From contig NZ_JAPZTZ010000003.1 in NCBI RefSeq assembly GCF_027532945.1, positions 248,001-312,000 of the forward strand: 64,000 nt of DNA, in the 5' to 3' direction. The stretch comes from Phreatobacter sp. (GTDB lineage Bacteria; Pseudomonadota; Alphaproteobacteria; Rhizobiales; Phreatobacteraceae). Below are positions 8,428 through 17,032 of the stretch, piece by piece (within the stretch, counting starts at the first letter, position 1; every line of letters begins with the position of its first letter). A model generated the notes under the pieces. It saw only the letters and a list, made by a program, of their open reading frames with translations. It made no database searches and was not told the DNA's origin. The position numbers and the translations under genes are program-made.

Positions 8428-9612
8428 ATGACCTCTTTCTCCGCTCCCGGTCGCCGCACCGTCCTCAAGGGCGCCGCCGGCCTTGCTCTCTCAACCGCCT
8501 TCGCCCCCGCCCTGCGCGCGCAGAGCGAGCCGATCCGCATCGGCCTCATCCTGCCGATGACCGGCCCCTTCACCTCCACCGGCCGCCAGATTTCGGCGGC
8601 GGTGAACCTCTATGTCCAGCAGAACGGCGCGACCGTCGCGGGACGGCCCGTGCAGGTGATCCTGCGCGACGATACCGGCGTCGCCGACGTCACCCGCCGC
8701 ATTGCCCAGGAGCTGATCGTCAACGAGCGTGTCACGGCGCTCGCCGGCTTCGGCCTGACCCCGCTCGCGCTTGCCACCGCGCCGCTGGCGACGCAGGCCC
8801 GGATGCCGATGGTGGTGATGGCGGCTGCGACCTCCGTGATCGTCGACCGCTCGCCCTTCGTGGTGCGCACCAGCCAGGTCATCGCCCAGATCGCCTCGCC
8901 CTTCGCCACCTGGATGGCGCAGCAGGGCACCAAGCGCGTCATCTCCATTGTCTCGGATTACGGCCCCGGCCACGATGTCGAGACCTCCTTCACCGCGGCG
9001 TTCCGCGAGGCTGGCGGCACGATCGACAACATCCGCGTGCCTCTCCAGAACCCGGACTTCTCGCCCTTCCTGCAGCGCGTCGCCGACGCCAAGCCGGAGG
9101 CCCTGCTGGTCTTCGTGCCTTCGGGCGTCGGCGCGCAGTTCATGAAGCAGTTCGTCGAGCGCGGCATGGACAAGTCGGGCATCCGGCTCATCGGCACCGG
9201 CGACGTGGTCGATGACGACATCCTCAACGGCATGGGCGACGCGGCCCTCGGCGTCGTCACCGCGCACCACTATTCCGCAGCCCATCCGAGCCCGGCGAAC
9301 CGCGCCTTCGTCGAGGCCTTCCGCAAGGCCAACAACAACATGCGGCCGAACTTCATGGCCATTGGCGGCTATGACGGCATGCATGCGCTCTACGAGGGCC
9401 TGAAGAAGACCAACGGCCAGGGCGGCGAGGCGCTGGTCAATGCGATGAAGGGCATGGCCTGGGAGAGCCCGCGCGGGCCGATGTCCATCGATCCGCAGAC
9501 CCGCGACGTCGTCCAGAACGTCTATATCCGGCGGGTGGAGCGCGTCGACGGTGAACTTTACAACGTCGAGTTCCACACGATCCCCAACGTCCGCGACCCG
9601 TCCAAGCGCTGA
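8428..9612 (+). CDS. ABC importer substrate-binding protein, branched-chain amino acid type (LivK-like)
   Basis: A 394-residue exported protein whose N-terminus has a twin-arginine pattern (GRRTVLKG) and an ALRAQS cleavage region. The mature part begins PIRIGLILPMTGPF, the classic start of type I periplasmic binding proteins of the Liv family, and has two lobes, with the YGPG segment near residue 180 leading into the second lobe. It heads the livKHMGF-like block inside the aromatic catabolic operon, 63 bases after the aldolase gene. Liv-type binding proteins for aromatic acids are known, so the ligand is more likely an aromatic or pyrone carboxylate than an amino acid. That is inference from context. 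Confidence 0.88.
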   Translation: MTSFSAPGRRTVLKGAAGLALSTAFAPALRAQSEPIRIGLILPMTGPFTSTGRQISAAVNLYVQQNGATVAGRPVQVILRDDTGVADVTRRIAQELIVNERVTALAGFGLTPLALATAPLATQARMPMVVMAAATSVIVDRSPFVVRTSQVIAQIASPFATWMAQQGTKRVISIVSDYGPGHDVETSFTAAFREAGGTIDNIRVPLQNPDFSPFLQRVADAKPEALLVFVPSGVGAQFMKQFVERGMDKSGIRLIGTGDVVDDDILNGMGDAALGVVTAHHYSAAHPSPANRAFVEAFRKANNNMRPNFMAIGGYDGMHALYEGLKKTNGQGGEALVNAMKGMAWESPRGPMSIDPQTRDVVQNVYIRRVERVDGELYNVEFHTIPNVRDPSKR

Positions 9613-9629
9613 GCCTCGGGCCGTATCGG

Positions 9630-10493
9630 ATGACATTGCTGACCATCCTGATCGACGGCATCGCCTACGGGATGGTGCTGTTCGTGCTGGCGAGCGGGCT
9701 GTCCGTGACGCTGGGATTGATGAACTTCGTCAACCTCGCGCACGGCGCCTTCGCCATGGTCGGCGGCTATGTCACGGTGCTTCTCATGCAGCGTCTCGGG
9801 GTGCCCTTCCTCGCGACGCTGCCCGCGGCCTTCCTCGTCGCGGCGTTGGCCGGCCTCGTGCTGGAGCGCACGCTCTACCGGCCGATGTACGCCAAGAGCC
9901 ATCTCGACCAGGTGATGTTCTCCATCGGCCTCGTCTTCATGGCTGTGGCAGCGATGAAATATGCGGTGGGCTCGCAGCAGCAGATCATCTCGCTGCCCTC
10001 GTTCCTGCTCGGGCGCTTCGACGTGTTCGGCGTCAGCGTCGGGCGCTACCGGCTCTTCGTCATCGTCCTCTGCGGGCTGCTCGCCCTCGCCCTGTTCTGG
10101 GGCTTCGTGCGGACCCGCTTCGGCAGCCGCCTGCGCGCGGCGGTGGATGACGCACGTGTCGCGCGGGGTCTCGGCATTCCCGTCACGGCGCTCTTCGCCG
10201 TGACCTTCGCCGTCGGTTCGGGCCTTGCCGGGCTCGGCGGCGCGCTCGGGGTCGAGCTCCTCGGCCTCGACCCGACCTTCCCGCTGAAGTTCATGATCTA
10301 CTTCCTGATCGTGGTGACGGTCGGCGGCACGACGACGATCACCGGCCCCTTCTTCGCGGCCATGCTGCTCGGCGTCGCCGATGTCGGCGGCAAGTATTTC
10401 ATCCCGCAGGCGGGCGCCTTCATCATCTACGGGGTGATGGTGGCCCTGCTGATCCTGCGCCCCGAGGGCCTGTTCGCGCGGAGCCGGTCATGA
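9630..10493 (+). CDS. ABC importer permease, LivH type
   Basis: A 287-residue inner-membrane protein with about eight hydrophobic segments. The N-terminal LivH pattern GMVLFVLASGLSVTLGLMNF is followed by NLAHGAFAM. Near the C-terminus VVTVGGTTTITGPFFAAMLL is typical of the EAA-like coupling region. It pairs with the LivM-like permease, whose start overlaps its stop by four bases. It lies 17 bases after the binding-protein gene. It would form half of the membrane channel for the substrate captured by the product at 8428-9612. Confidence 0.92.
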   Translation: MTLLTILIDGIAYGMVLFVLASGLSVTLGLMNFVNLAHGAFAMVGGYVTVLLMQRLGVPFLATLPAAFLVAALAGLVLERTLYRPMYAKSHLDQVMFSIGLVFMAVAAMKYAVGSQQQIISLPSFLLGRFDVFGVSVGRYRLFVIVLCGLLALALFWGFVRTRFGSRLRAAVDDARVARGLGIPVTALFAVTFAVGSGLAGLGGALGVELLGLDPTFPLKFMIYFLIVVTVGGTTTITGPFFAAMLLGVADVGGKYFIPQAGAFIIYGVMVALLILRPEGLFARSRS

Positions 10494-11494
10494 GCACCGC
10501 CGACCTGACGGCACGGGTCCGCGGCTCGCTCGTCCTTGCTCGCAAATGGCATCCGGCGGAGTTCGTCGTCTGGGTGATGGCGGCGGCCGCCTTCGTGCTC
10601 TTCCCGCGCCAGCTCCTCCTGCTCAACGAGATCGCGATCCTCGCGCTCTTCGCGCTCTCGCTCGACCTCATCGTCGGCTATGCCGGCATTGTCTCGCTCG
10701 GCCATGCCGCCTTCCTCGGCATGGGCGCCTACACGGCCGGTCTCATCGCCCTGCATGTCACCGCCGACCCGCTGGTCGGGCTCGTCATCGGCATGGCGGC
10801 CTCGGGCCTCCTGGGCCTCGTCACCTCGCCGCTGGTGCTCAAGGGCAACGACCTGACCCGCCTCATGGTGACGCTCGGCATCGGCCTGCTGATGCTGGAA
10901 CTTGCCAATTCGCTCGGCTGGCTCACCGGCGGCGCCGACGGGCTGCAGGGCATCGCCATGGGCAAGATCCTCGGGATCTTCGAGTTCGACCTCTTCGGCA
11001 AGACCGCCTACGCCTATTCGCTGACCGTGCTGTTCCTGCTCTTCGTGCTGGCGCGGCGCATCGTCCATTCGCCCTTCGGCCTGTCGCTCAGGGCCGTGCG
11101 TGACAACCCGCTGAGGGCTGCCTCCTCCGGCGTGCCGATCCCGTGGCGACTGGCGGCGGTCTATACCCTCTCCGCGGCCTATGCGGGCGCGGCGGGCGCG
11201 CTGCTGGCCCAGACCACGCAGTTCGTCTCGCTCGACGTGCTCGACTTCCACCGCTCGGCGGACGTGATGCTGGTGCTCATCATCGGCGGTGCGGGCTGGC
11301 TCTATGGCGGCATTGTCGGCGCGGCGGTGTTCAAGCTGCTGCAGGACTGGATCGCCTGGTTCACGCCGCAATACTGGCAGTTCTGGATCGGCCTTTTCCT
11401 CGTCGCCTTCGTGCTGGGCGGCCGGGAGATCCTGCATGGCGGCATCCGGGCGCTGGTTGCCCGCGTCAGCGGCCGGCGCGGAGGCGGATCATGA
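10490..11494 (+). CDS. ABC importer permease, LivM type
   Basis: A 334-residue inner-membrane protein with a longer N-terminal part than LivH, as expected for LivM. Signatures include LDLIVGYAGIVSLGHAAFLG near residue 60 and the AVRDNPLRAASSGVP coupling loop near residue 205, followed by the LIIGGAGWLYGGIVGA helix. Start and stop overlap the neighbouring genes by four bases each, so LivH, LivM and the first ATPase should be made together. It is the second permease of the importer in the aromatic operon. Confidence 0.92.
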   Translation: MSTADLTARVRGSLVLARKWHPAEFVVWVMAAAAFVLFPRQLLLLNEIAILALFALSLDLIVGYAGIVSLGHAAFLGMGAYTAGLIALHVTADPLVGLVIGMAASGLLGLVTSPLVLKGNDLTRLMVTLGIGLLMLELANSLGWLTGGADGLQGIAMGKILGIFEFDLFGKTAYAYSLTVLFLLFVLARRIVHSPFGLSLRAVRDNPLRAASSGVPIPWRLAAVYTLSAAYAGAAGALLAQTTQFVSLDVLDFHRSADVMLVLIIGGAGWLYGGIVGAAVFKLLQDWIAWFTPQYWQFWIGLFLVAFVLGGREILHGGIRALVARVSGRRGGGS

Positions 11495-12243
11495 CCGCCG
11501 CCCTGGAGACCATCGGCCTCATCATGCGCTTCGGCGGCATCACGGCCACGGACGACGTGTCGTTCACGCTGGAGCGCGGCGCGCGCCACGCCCTGATCGG
11601 TCCGAACGGGGCGGGCAAGACCACCTTCGTCAACCTGCTCACCGGCGTGCTGACGCCGAGCGCCGGCAAGGTCCTGCTTGGCGGCGAGGACATCACCGCG
11701 CTGAACCGCGAGGCGCGGGTGAAGCGTGGCATTGCCCGCACCTTCCAGATCAACCAGCTCTTCGGTGCCATGACGCCATTGGAGATGATCGCCCTCGTCG
11801 TCTCCGAACGGCTCGGCGAGGGCGGCCGTCCGCTTGCACGCCTCGATGCCTCGCCGCGCCTTGTCGAGGAGACCGCCGACATCCTCGCCCGCTTCCGCCT
11901 CGACGACATCATGGACGAGCGCATCTCCACCCTGCCCTATGGCAAGCAGCGGCAGATCGAGATCGCCGCGGCCTTCGCGGCGAAGCCATCCGTCCTGCTG
12001 CTCGACGAGCCGGCGGCCGGCGTGCCGGAGGCCGAGCGGCGCGAGCTGCTCGACCTCGTCGGCTCCCTGCCGGAGGACGTCTCCGTGCTGCTGATCGAGC
12101 ATGACATGGACCTCGTCTTCCGCTTCGCGACCCGCATTACCGTGCTCGTGAACGGCCGGGTGCTGGCGGAGGGCGATCCGTCAGAGGTCGCGCGTGATCC
12201 GGCGGTGAAGGCCGCCTATCTCGGCGAGGGCGCCCATGGTTGA
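11491..12243 (+). CDS. ABC importer ATPase, LivG type
   Basis: The ATG at 11491 overlaps the stop of the LivM gene and gives 250 residues. Walker A is GPNGAGKTT, the signature region is the degenerate LPYGKQRQIEIA, and Walker B is VLLLDEPAAGVP. The LivG-type GIARTFQINQLF segment follows the Q-loop. The C-terminus ends in the family-typical VKAAYLGEG. It drives import by the LivHM-like permeases together with the second ATPase, whose gene overlaps this one by eight bases. Confidence 0.93.
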   Translation: MTAALETIGLIMRFGGITATDDVSFTLERGARHALIGPNGAGKTTFVNLLTGVLTPSAGKVLLGGEDITALNREARVKRGIARTFQINQLFGAMTPLEMIALVVSERLGEGGRPLARLDASPRLVEETADILARFRLDDIMDERISTLPYGKQRQIEIAAAFAAKPSVLLLDEPAAGVPEAERRELLDLVGSLPEDVSVLLIEHDMDLVFRFATRITVLVNGRVLAEGDPSEVARDPAVKAAYLGEGAHG

Positions 12244-12952
12244 GGCCCCTCTCCTCTCCCTCACCCGCCTCAGCGCCGGCTATGGCGAGGCGGCCGTGCT
12301 CTTCGACGTGGACCTCACGCTCGCCGAGGGGCGCTCCCTCGCCCTGCTCGGCCGCAACGGCGTCGGCAAGACGACGCTGGTCAATTCGATCATCGGCGTC
12401 ACCCGATGGCGCGGCGGCTCCATCGCCCTCGCGGGGCGCGACATCACCCGCCTCGCGCCGGAGGAGCGCGCCCGCGCCGGCATCGGCTGGGTGCCGCAGG
12501 AGCGCAACATCTTCCGCTCGCTGACGGTGGAGGAGAACCTCACGGCCGTGGCGCTGCCGGGACCCTGGACGCCCGCCCGCGTCTTCGAGATGTTCCCGCG
12601 CCTCGCCGAGCGAAAGACCAACATGGGCAACCAGCTCTCGGGCGGCGAGCAGCAGATGCTCGCCATCGGCCGGGCGCTGGTGCTGAACCCAAAGGTCCTG
12701 CTGCTGGACGAGCCGACCGAGGGCCTCGCGCCCATCATTGTCGAGGAACTCCTGAAGGCGCTGACGCGGCTGTTCCGCGAGGAGGGCCTTGCCGGAATCG
12801 TCATCGAGCAGCACGCCCGCAAGATCCTCGAGATCACCGACGAGGCGCTGGTGCTGGAGCGCGGCCGCGTCGTCCTCTCGGCGCCGAGCGCGGACCTCAT
12901 CGCCCATCCCGATCGCCTCGAGCGCCATCTCGGCCTCGGGGCTGCCCACTGA
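12236..12952 (+). CDS. ABC importer ATPase, LivF type
   Basis: A 238-residue ATP-binding subunit. Walker A reads GRNGVGKTT, the signature is LSGGEQQMLAIGRAL and Walker B is LLLDEPTEGLAP, all as in LivF. GWVPQERNIFRSLTVEENL is the Q-loop region of this subfamily. The gene completes the importer block and is followed after 22 bases by the MetE-like gene, so the operon continues. With the LivG-like protein it forms the heterodimeric motor. Confidence 0.93.
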   Translation: MVEAPLLSLTRLSAGYGEAAVLFDVDLTLAEGRSLALLGRNGVGKTTLVNSIIGVTRWRGGSIALAGRDITRLAPEERARAGIGWVPQERNIFRSLTVEENLTAVALPGPWTPARVFEMFPRLAERKTNMGNQLSGGEQQMLAIGRALVLNPKVLLLDEPTEGLAPIIVEELLKALTRLFREEGLAGIVIEQHARKILEITDEALVLERGRVVLSAPSADLIAHPDRLERHLGLGAAH

Positions 12953-12974
12953 CTTTCTCACCACAGGACAGACC

Positions 12975-14084
12975 ATGACCGCCCGTACCACCCCGCCCTT
13001 CCGCGCCGACATGGTCGGCAGCCTGCTGCGCAGCGCTCCGGTGAAGGAGGCGCGCGAGAAGAAGGCCGCCGGCACGATCTCCGATGCCGAACTCGCGGCG
13101 ATCGAGGACCGCGAGATTGCCGAGCTCTTGAAGAAGCAGGTGGCCGTCGGCCTCCACGCCGTGACCGACGGCGAGTTCCGCCGCTCGTTCTGGCACTTCG
13201 ACTTCCTGGAGAACCTCTCCGGCGTCATCGGCGTGGAGACGGAGGGCATCGCCTTTGCCGGTGTCACCACCAAGGGTCACGGCGTCCGCGTGAAGGGCAA
13301 GATCGACTTCACCGAGGCCCACCCGCACCTTGCTCACTTCAAATACCTGAAGTCGCTGACGCCCGCCGGCCATGTCGCGAAGATGACCATCCCCTCGCCC
13401 TCCATGCTGCACTATCGTGGCGGCCGGAAAGCCGTGGAGATCGGCGCCTATCGCGAGATGGACAGCTACTATGCCGATCTCGGCGCGGCTTACGCCAAGG
13501 CGATCAAGGCCTTCTACGCGGCCGGCTGCCGCTACCTGCAGCTCGACGACACCTCGCTCTCATACTTCTGCGATCCCGCCCAGCGGCAGATGCTCGCCGA
13601 GCGCGGCGACGACCCGGACCGGCTGATCCACGTCTATCGCGACATCATCAACACCGCGACGGCGGCCAAACCCGCCGACATGGTGATCACCACCCACACC
13701 TGCCGTGGCAACTTCAAGTCCACCTTCATCGCGTCGGGCGGCTACGAGCCGGTGGCGGATCTGGTCTTCAACCAGATCAATGTCGACGGCTACTTCATGG
13801 AGTGGGACGACGACCGCTCCGGCGGCTTCGAGCCCCTGCGCTTCCTGCCCAAGGGCAAGCATGTCGTGCTCGGCCTCGTCACCTCCAAGGTCGGGGCGAT
13901 CGAGAGCAAGGACAACCTCAAGCGCCGCATCGAGGAGGCCTCAAAGTACGCCCCGCTCGACCAGCTCTGCCTGTCGCCGCAATGCGGCTTCGCCTCCACA
14001 GAGGAGGGCAATGTGCTGGCCGAGGACGAGCAGTGGGCGAAGCTCTCCCGCATCGTCGAGGTGGCGAAGGAGGTCTGGGGCTGA
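12975..14084 (+). CDS. Cobalamin-independent methionine synthase (MetE) C-terminal-domain family protein
   Basis: The ATG at 12975 gives 369 residues, matching the short single-domain relatives of MetE (YxjG/YxjH type) and not full-length MetE of about 750. The N-terminal part has FRADMVGSLLR and TDGEFRRSFWHFDF. The zinc site is visible as His and Cys in TTHTCRGNF plus a distal Cys in LSPQCGFAS. MetE-type enzymes move a methyl group from a folate or other donor to a thiol. Sitting between an importer and a pyrone lactonase, it might handle methyl groups released from methoxylated aromatics, but that is speculation; a general methionine-recycling role is equally possible. Its stop overlaps the next start by one base (TGATG). 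Confidence 0.82.
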   Translation: MTARTTPPFRADMVGSLLRSAPVKEAREKKAAGTISDAELAAIEDREIAELLKKQVAVGLHAVTDGEFRRSFWHFDFLENLSGVIGVETEGIAFAGVTTKGHGVRVKGKIDFTEAHPHLAHFKYLKSLTPAGHVAKMTIPSPSMLHYRGGRKAVEIGAYREMDSYYADLGAAYAKAIKAFYAAGCRYLQLDDTSLSYFCDPAQRQMLAERGDDPDRLIHVYRDIINTATAAKPADMVITTHTCRGNFKSTFIASGGYEPVADLVFNQINVDGYFMEWDDDRSGGFEPLRFLPKGKHVVLGLVTSKVGAIESKDNLKRRIEEASKYAPLDQLCLSPQCGFASTEEGNVLAEDEQWAKLSRIVEVAKEVWG

Positions 14085-14920
14085 TGGGCGTCCACGGTCG
14101 CAAACCCAGTCTCGCGCTGCCGCCGCTCGCCTGCGACGCGCATTGCCATGTCTTCGGCCCGGCGGCGGTCTTCCCCTATGCGCCGGACCGTCGGTACACG
14201 CCCGAGGACGCGCCGAAGGAGGCACTGATCGCCCTCCATGACCGGCTTGGCCTTCAGCGTGCGGTCATCGTCCAGGCGAGCTGCCACGGTGCCGATAACC
14301 GCGCCATGGTGGATTGCCTCAAGCATGACCCGGCGCGGTTCCGCGGCGTCTCCATTCTCGACGGCACGGCGACCGAGGCCCTCGTCGCCGAACTCGACGC
14401 AGCGGGCGTGCGCGGCGTGCGCTTCAACTTCGTGAAGCATCTCGGCGGGGCGCCGGACATGGCGGTGTTCGACCGCGTGCTGGCGATGGTGCGTCCCTTC
14501 GGCTGGCACGTCGTGCTGCATCTCGATGCTCCCGACATTGCCGAACTCGCGCCGATGATCGAGACGCTGCCCATGACCAAGGTCATCGACCATATGGGCC
14601 GCGCCCCGGCGAAGGCCGGGATCGACCAGGAGCCGTTCCGCATCCTGCTCGGCCTAGCCCGTCGCGACGATGTCTGGGTGAAGGTCTCGGGTGCCGAGCG
14701 CATCGCCGACCCGCCCTTCACCGCCGCAGTGCCCTTCGCCCACGCCTTGATGGAGGTCGCGCCGGACCGGGTGCTGTGGGGCACGGATTTCCCCCATCCG
14801 AACCTCAAGCACGAGGTGGACGAGGCCGATCTCGTCGATCTCCTCGCCGACTATGGCGACGCCGATGCGCTGCACCGGCTGCTCGTGACCAATCCCGCCC
14901 GCCTCTACGGCTTTACCTGA
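14084..14920 (+). CDS. ligI: 2-pyrone-4,6-dicarboxylate lactonase, amidohydrolase family
   Basis: A 278-residue TIM-barrel amidohydrolase starting at the ATG that overlaps the MetE-like stop. The LigI pattern is present in order: DAHCHVFGP at the N-terminus (His-x-His), then HLDAPDI, DHMGRAP and WGTDFPHPN, whose Asp acts as the general base. LigI hydrolyses the cyclic lactone 2-pyrone-4,6-dicarboxylate to 4-oxalomesaconate, the compound handled by the galD and galB products encoded nearby. The fit of motifs and neighbours makes this call strong, although related lactonases for other pyrones or sugar lactones share this fold. Confidence 0.84.
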   Translation: MGVHGRKPSLALPPLACDAHCHVFGPAAVFPYAPDRRYTPEDAPKEALIALHDRLGLQRAVIVQASCHGADNRAMVDCLKHDPARFRGVSILDGTATEALVAELDAAGVRGVRFNFVKHLGGAPDMAVFDRVLAMVRPFGWHVVLHLDAPDIAELAPMIETLPMTKVIDHMGRAPAKAGIDQEPFRILLGLARRDDVWVKVSGAERIADPPFTAAVPFAHALMEVAPDRVLWGTDFPHPNLKHEVDEADLVDLLADYGDADALHRLLVTNPARLYGFT

Positions 14921-14932
14921 CCGGAGATCCCG

Positions 14933-15907
14933 ATGCGCCTCTCCCGCCGCGCCGTTACCGCCGCCGCCCTCGCCCCTGCCCTTGCGCCCTTCATGGCGCG
15001 GGCCCAGGGGCGCTATCCCGACCGACCGATCCGGGTCACCGTGCCCTTCGGGCCGGGCGGGCTCGCTGATGTCACGATCCGCCTCGTCGGCGAGCGGCTG
15101 TCGCAGCGCCTCGGCCAGCAGATCGTGGTGGTGAACCAGCCGGGCGGCGCCGGCGCTATCGCCGCGCGGGCGGCGACCTCCGCCCCGGCCGATGGCTACA
15201 CGCTGGCTCTGCTCACCAACGGCACGGCGGTGAGCGCCGCGACGGCGCGGTCGCTGGGCTTCGACCCGCTCGCTGACTTTGCACCAATCTCCACCCTCGG
15301 CTTCTTTGAGTTCGTTCTGGCGACCAGCAGCGCCCAACCCTACCGGACCTTCCGGGACCTCCAGCAGGCGGCCCAGGCCTCGCCGGGCAAGCTCAATATC
15401 GGCACGATCCAGCCGGGCTCGACCCAGCACCTCGCCGCGGTTCTGCTGCGCTCGCTGGCGCGGATCGATGCCGTCATCGTACCGTTCCGCACCACGCCGG
15501 ACGCGCTGACCGCGCTGCTGCGCCGCGATGTCGACCTCGTCATCGACGGCTTCTCGGCCATGGGCGGGATGCTGCGCGAGGGGCAGCTGCGGGCTCTCGC
15601 CACCACAGGCGCACGACGCAGCGCCGCCCTGCCTGACGTGCCGACCATGATCGAGAGCGGCTTTGCCGACTACGACGTCACCTCATGGAACGCGCTCTTC
15701 GCGCCCGCGGCCGTGCCGGCCGACATCGTCTCGCGGCTCAACACCGAGCTGCAGGCGGTGCTCGCCGATCCGGCCCTCGGAGCTCGGCTCGCGGAGCTCG
15801 GCATCGCGGCACGCGGCTCGACGCCGGCGGAGCTCGGCCAGCGCCTGCGGGACGACATCGCCCGCTGGACGCGGGTCGCCGAGCAGGCGGGTCTCGAGAA
15901 GCTCTAG
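14933..15907 (+). CDS. Bug-family periplasmic substrate-binding protein
   Basis: A 324-residue exported protein with a RLSRRAVTAAALAP signal and a MARAQG cleavage site. It shows RPIRVTVPFGPGG, NQPGGAGAIAA and LPDVPTMIESG, the three usual Bug landmarks. It is the last gene of the aromatic operon, 12 bases after the lactonase gene, and is followed by a palindromic element with a terminator-like hairpin. A complete Liv-type importer already lies in the operon, so this Bug protein may serve a different transporter or a sensing role. Ligand unknown. Confidence 0.9.
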   Translation: MRLSRRAVTAAALAPALAPFMARAQGRYPDRPIRVTVPFGPGGLADVTIRLVGERLSQRLGQQIVVVNQPGGAGAIAARAATSAPADGYTLALLTNGTAVSAATARSLGFDPLADFAPISTLGFFEFVLATSSAQPYRTFRDLQQAAQASPGKLNIGTIQPGSTQHLAAVLLRSLARIDAVIVPFRTTPDALTALLRRDVDLVIDGFSAMGGMLREGQLRALATTGARRSAALPDVPTMIESGFADYDVTSWNALFAPAAVPADIVSRLNTELQAVLADPALGARLAELGIAARGSTPAELGQRLRDDIARWTRVAEQAGLEKL

Positions 15908-16010
15908 AGCATCATCCCATCAAGCGGGCACCGGTTGATGGGATGAGATGATGCGATCAAACACCGAGATGGAGCGGCCGATCTGATGCGGTCAGATCGG
16001 CCGTTCTCAA
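15906..16010. repeat. Rhizobial-type intergenic palindromic element
   Basis: Between the convergent Bug and transketolase genes lies an element of about 105 bases. It begins AGAGCATCATCCCATCAA and forms an inverted repeat (ATCCCATCAA at 15914-15923 with TTGATGGGAT at 15935-15944), closed on the outside by GCATCAT/ATGATGC. It then runs GATCAAACACCGAGATGGAG into a second perfect hairpin. Layout and wording resemble the common Hyphomicrobiales intergenic repeats that begin GAGCATCATC, contain ACCGG and continue with AAACA. This resemblance is from memory. No second copy was seen in the window. Confidence 0.6.
15975..16003. terminator. Terminator-like hairpin between convergent operons
   Basis: CGGCCGATCTGA (15975-15986) is perfectly complementary to TCAGATCGGCCG (15992-16003) across a five-base loop. 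It is followed on the plus strand by TTCTC, so a weak T-run is present. It lies 68 bases after the stop of the aromatic operon and 16 bases beyond the end of the transketolase operon on the other strand, so it could stop transcription from both sides. Confidence 0.6.
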
Positions 16011-16018
16011 GCCCGCGG

Positions 16019-17032
16019 TCAGCCCGCAAGCCAGGCCTTCAGGCTATTGCAGATGGCTTCCGTCGAGATGCCGTAGCGGTCGTGCAGGGTGGGCAGCGCG
16101 CCGGCGGCAAGGAACTCGTCGGGCAGGCCGATCTGGCGGAAGCGCGGGCTGAGGCCGTTGCGCATCAGGAGGGCTGCCACAGCCTCGCCGAGGCCGCCGA
16201 CGACCGTGTGGTTCTCGGCGACGACCACCAGACGCCCGGTCTTGCCGGCTTCAGTGAGGATGGTCGCGGTGTCGAGCGGCTTGATCGTCGGCACGTGCAG
16301 CACTGCGACGCTGACCTTGTCGGTGGCCAGCTTGGCGGCGGCCTCAAGCGTCCGCATGGTGAGCAGGCCGGAGGAGATGACCAGCACGTCGGTGCCGTCG
16401 CGGATCACCTTGGCCTTGCCGATCTCGAACCGGTAGCCGTACTCGTCGAGCACCACGGGTACCTGGCCGCGCAGCAGGCGCATGTAGACGGGGCCGCGAT
16501 GGTCGGCGATGGCCGGCACCGCCTGCTCGATCTCGTGGGCGTCGCAGGGGTCGATCACCGTCATGCCGGGGATGGCGCGCATCAGCGCGAGGTCCTCGGT
16601 CGCCTGGTGGCTCGGCCCGTAGCCGGAGGTAAGGCCCGGCAGGGCGCAGACGATCTTCACGTTGCGGTCTTCCTCCGCGATCGTCTGGTGGATGAAGTCA
16701 TAGGCCCGGCGCGAAGCGAAAACCGCATAGGTCGTGGCGAAAGGCGTAAACCCCTCGGCGGCAAGACCAGAGGCTGCGCCGAACATCACCTGCTCGGCCA
16801 TGCCCATCTGGTAGAAGCGGTCGGGAAAGGCCTGCGAGAAGATGTGCAGGTCGGTGTATTTGCCGAGGTCAGCGGTGAGGCCGACGATCTCCGGGCGCTC
16901 CTTCGCCGCCGCCACCAGCGCATGGCCGAACGGGGCGGGCCGCGTGCGCTGGCCCTCCGCCGCGATCGAGGCGATCATCGCGGAGGTGGTGAGGCGCGGC
17001 TTGCCTGATGATGTCAGGACGGGCTTGGTCAT
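16019..17032 (-). CDS. Transketolase, C-terminal subunit
   Basis: The ATG at 17032 overlaps the stop of the N-terminal subunit gene by four bases and gives 337 residues. The pyrimidine-binding domain is recognisable from DRFYQMGMAEQVMFGAASGL, with the catalytic Glu, and by PFATTYAVFASRRAYD; the C-terminal transketolase domain starts near residue 205 (GTDVLVISSG). Split transketolases carry the two halves of the enzyme on separate chains and transfer two-carbon ketol units using thiamine diphosphate. Linked to an SDR gene and a LysR gene, this copy probably serves a dedicated sugar-like substrate and not central metabolism. That is inference. Confidence 0.9.
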   Translation of the reverse strand: MTKPVLTSSGKPRLTTSAMIASIAAEGQRTRPAPFGHALVAAAKERPEIVGLTADLGKYTDLHIFSQAFPDRFYQMGMAEQVMFGAASGLAAEGFTPFATTYAVFASRRAYDFIHQTIAEEDRNVKIVCALPGLTSGYGPSHQATEDLALMRAIPGMTVIDPCDAHEIEQAVPAIADHRGPVYMRLLRGQVPVVLDEYGYRFEIGKAKVIRDGTDVLVISSGLLTMRTLEAAAKLATDKVSVAVLHVPTIKPLDTATILTEAGKTGRLVVVAENHTVVGGLGEAVAALLMRNGLSPRFRQIGLPDEFLAAGALPTLHDRYGISTEAICNSLKAWLAG

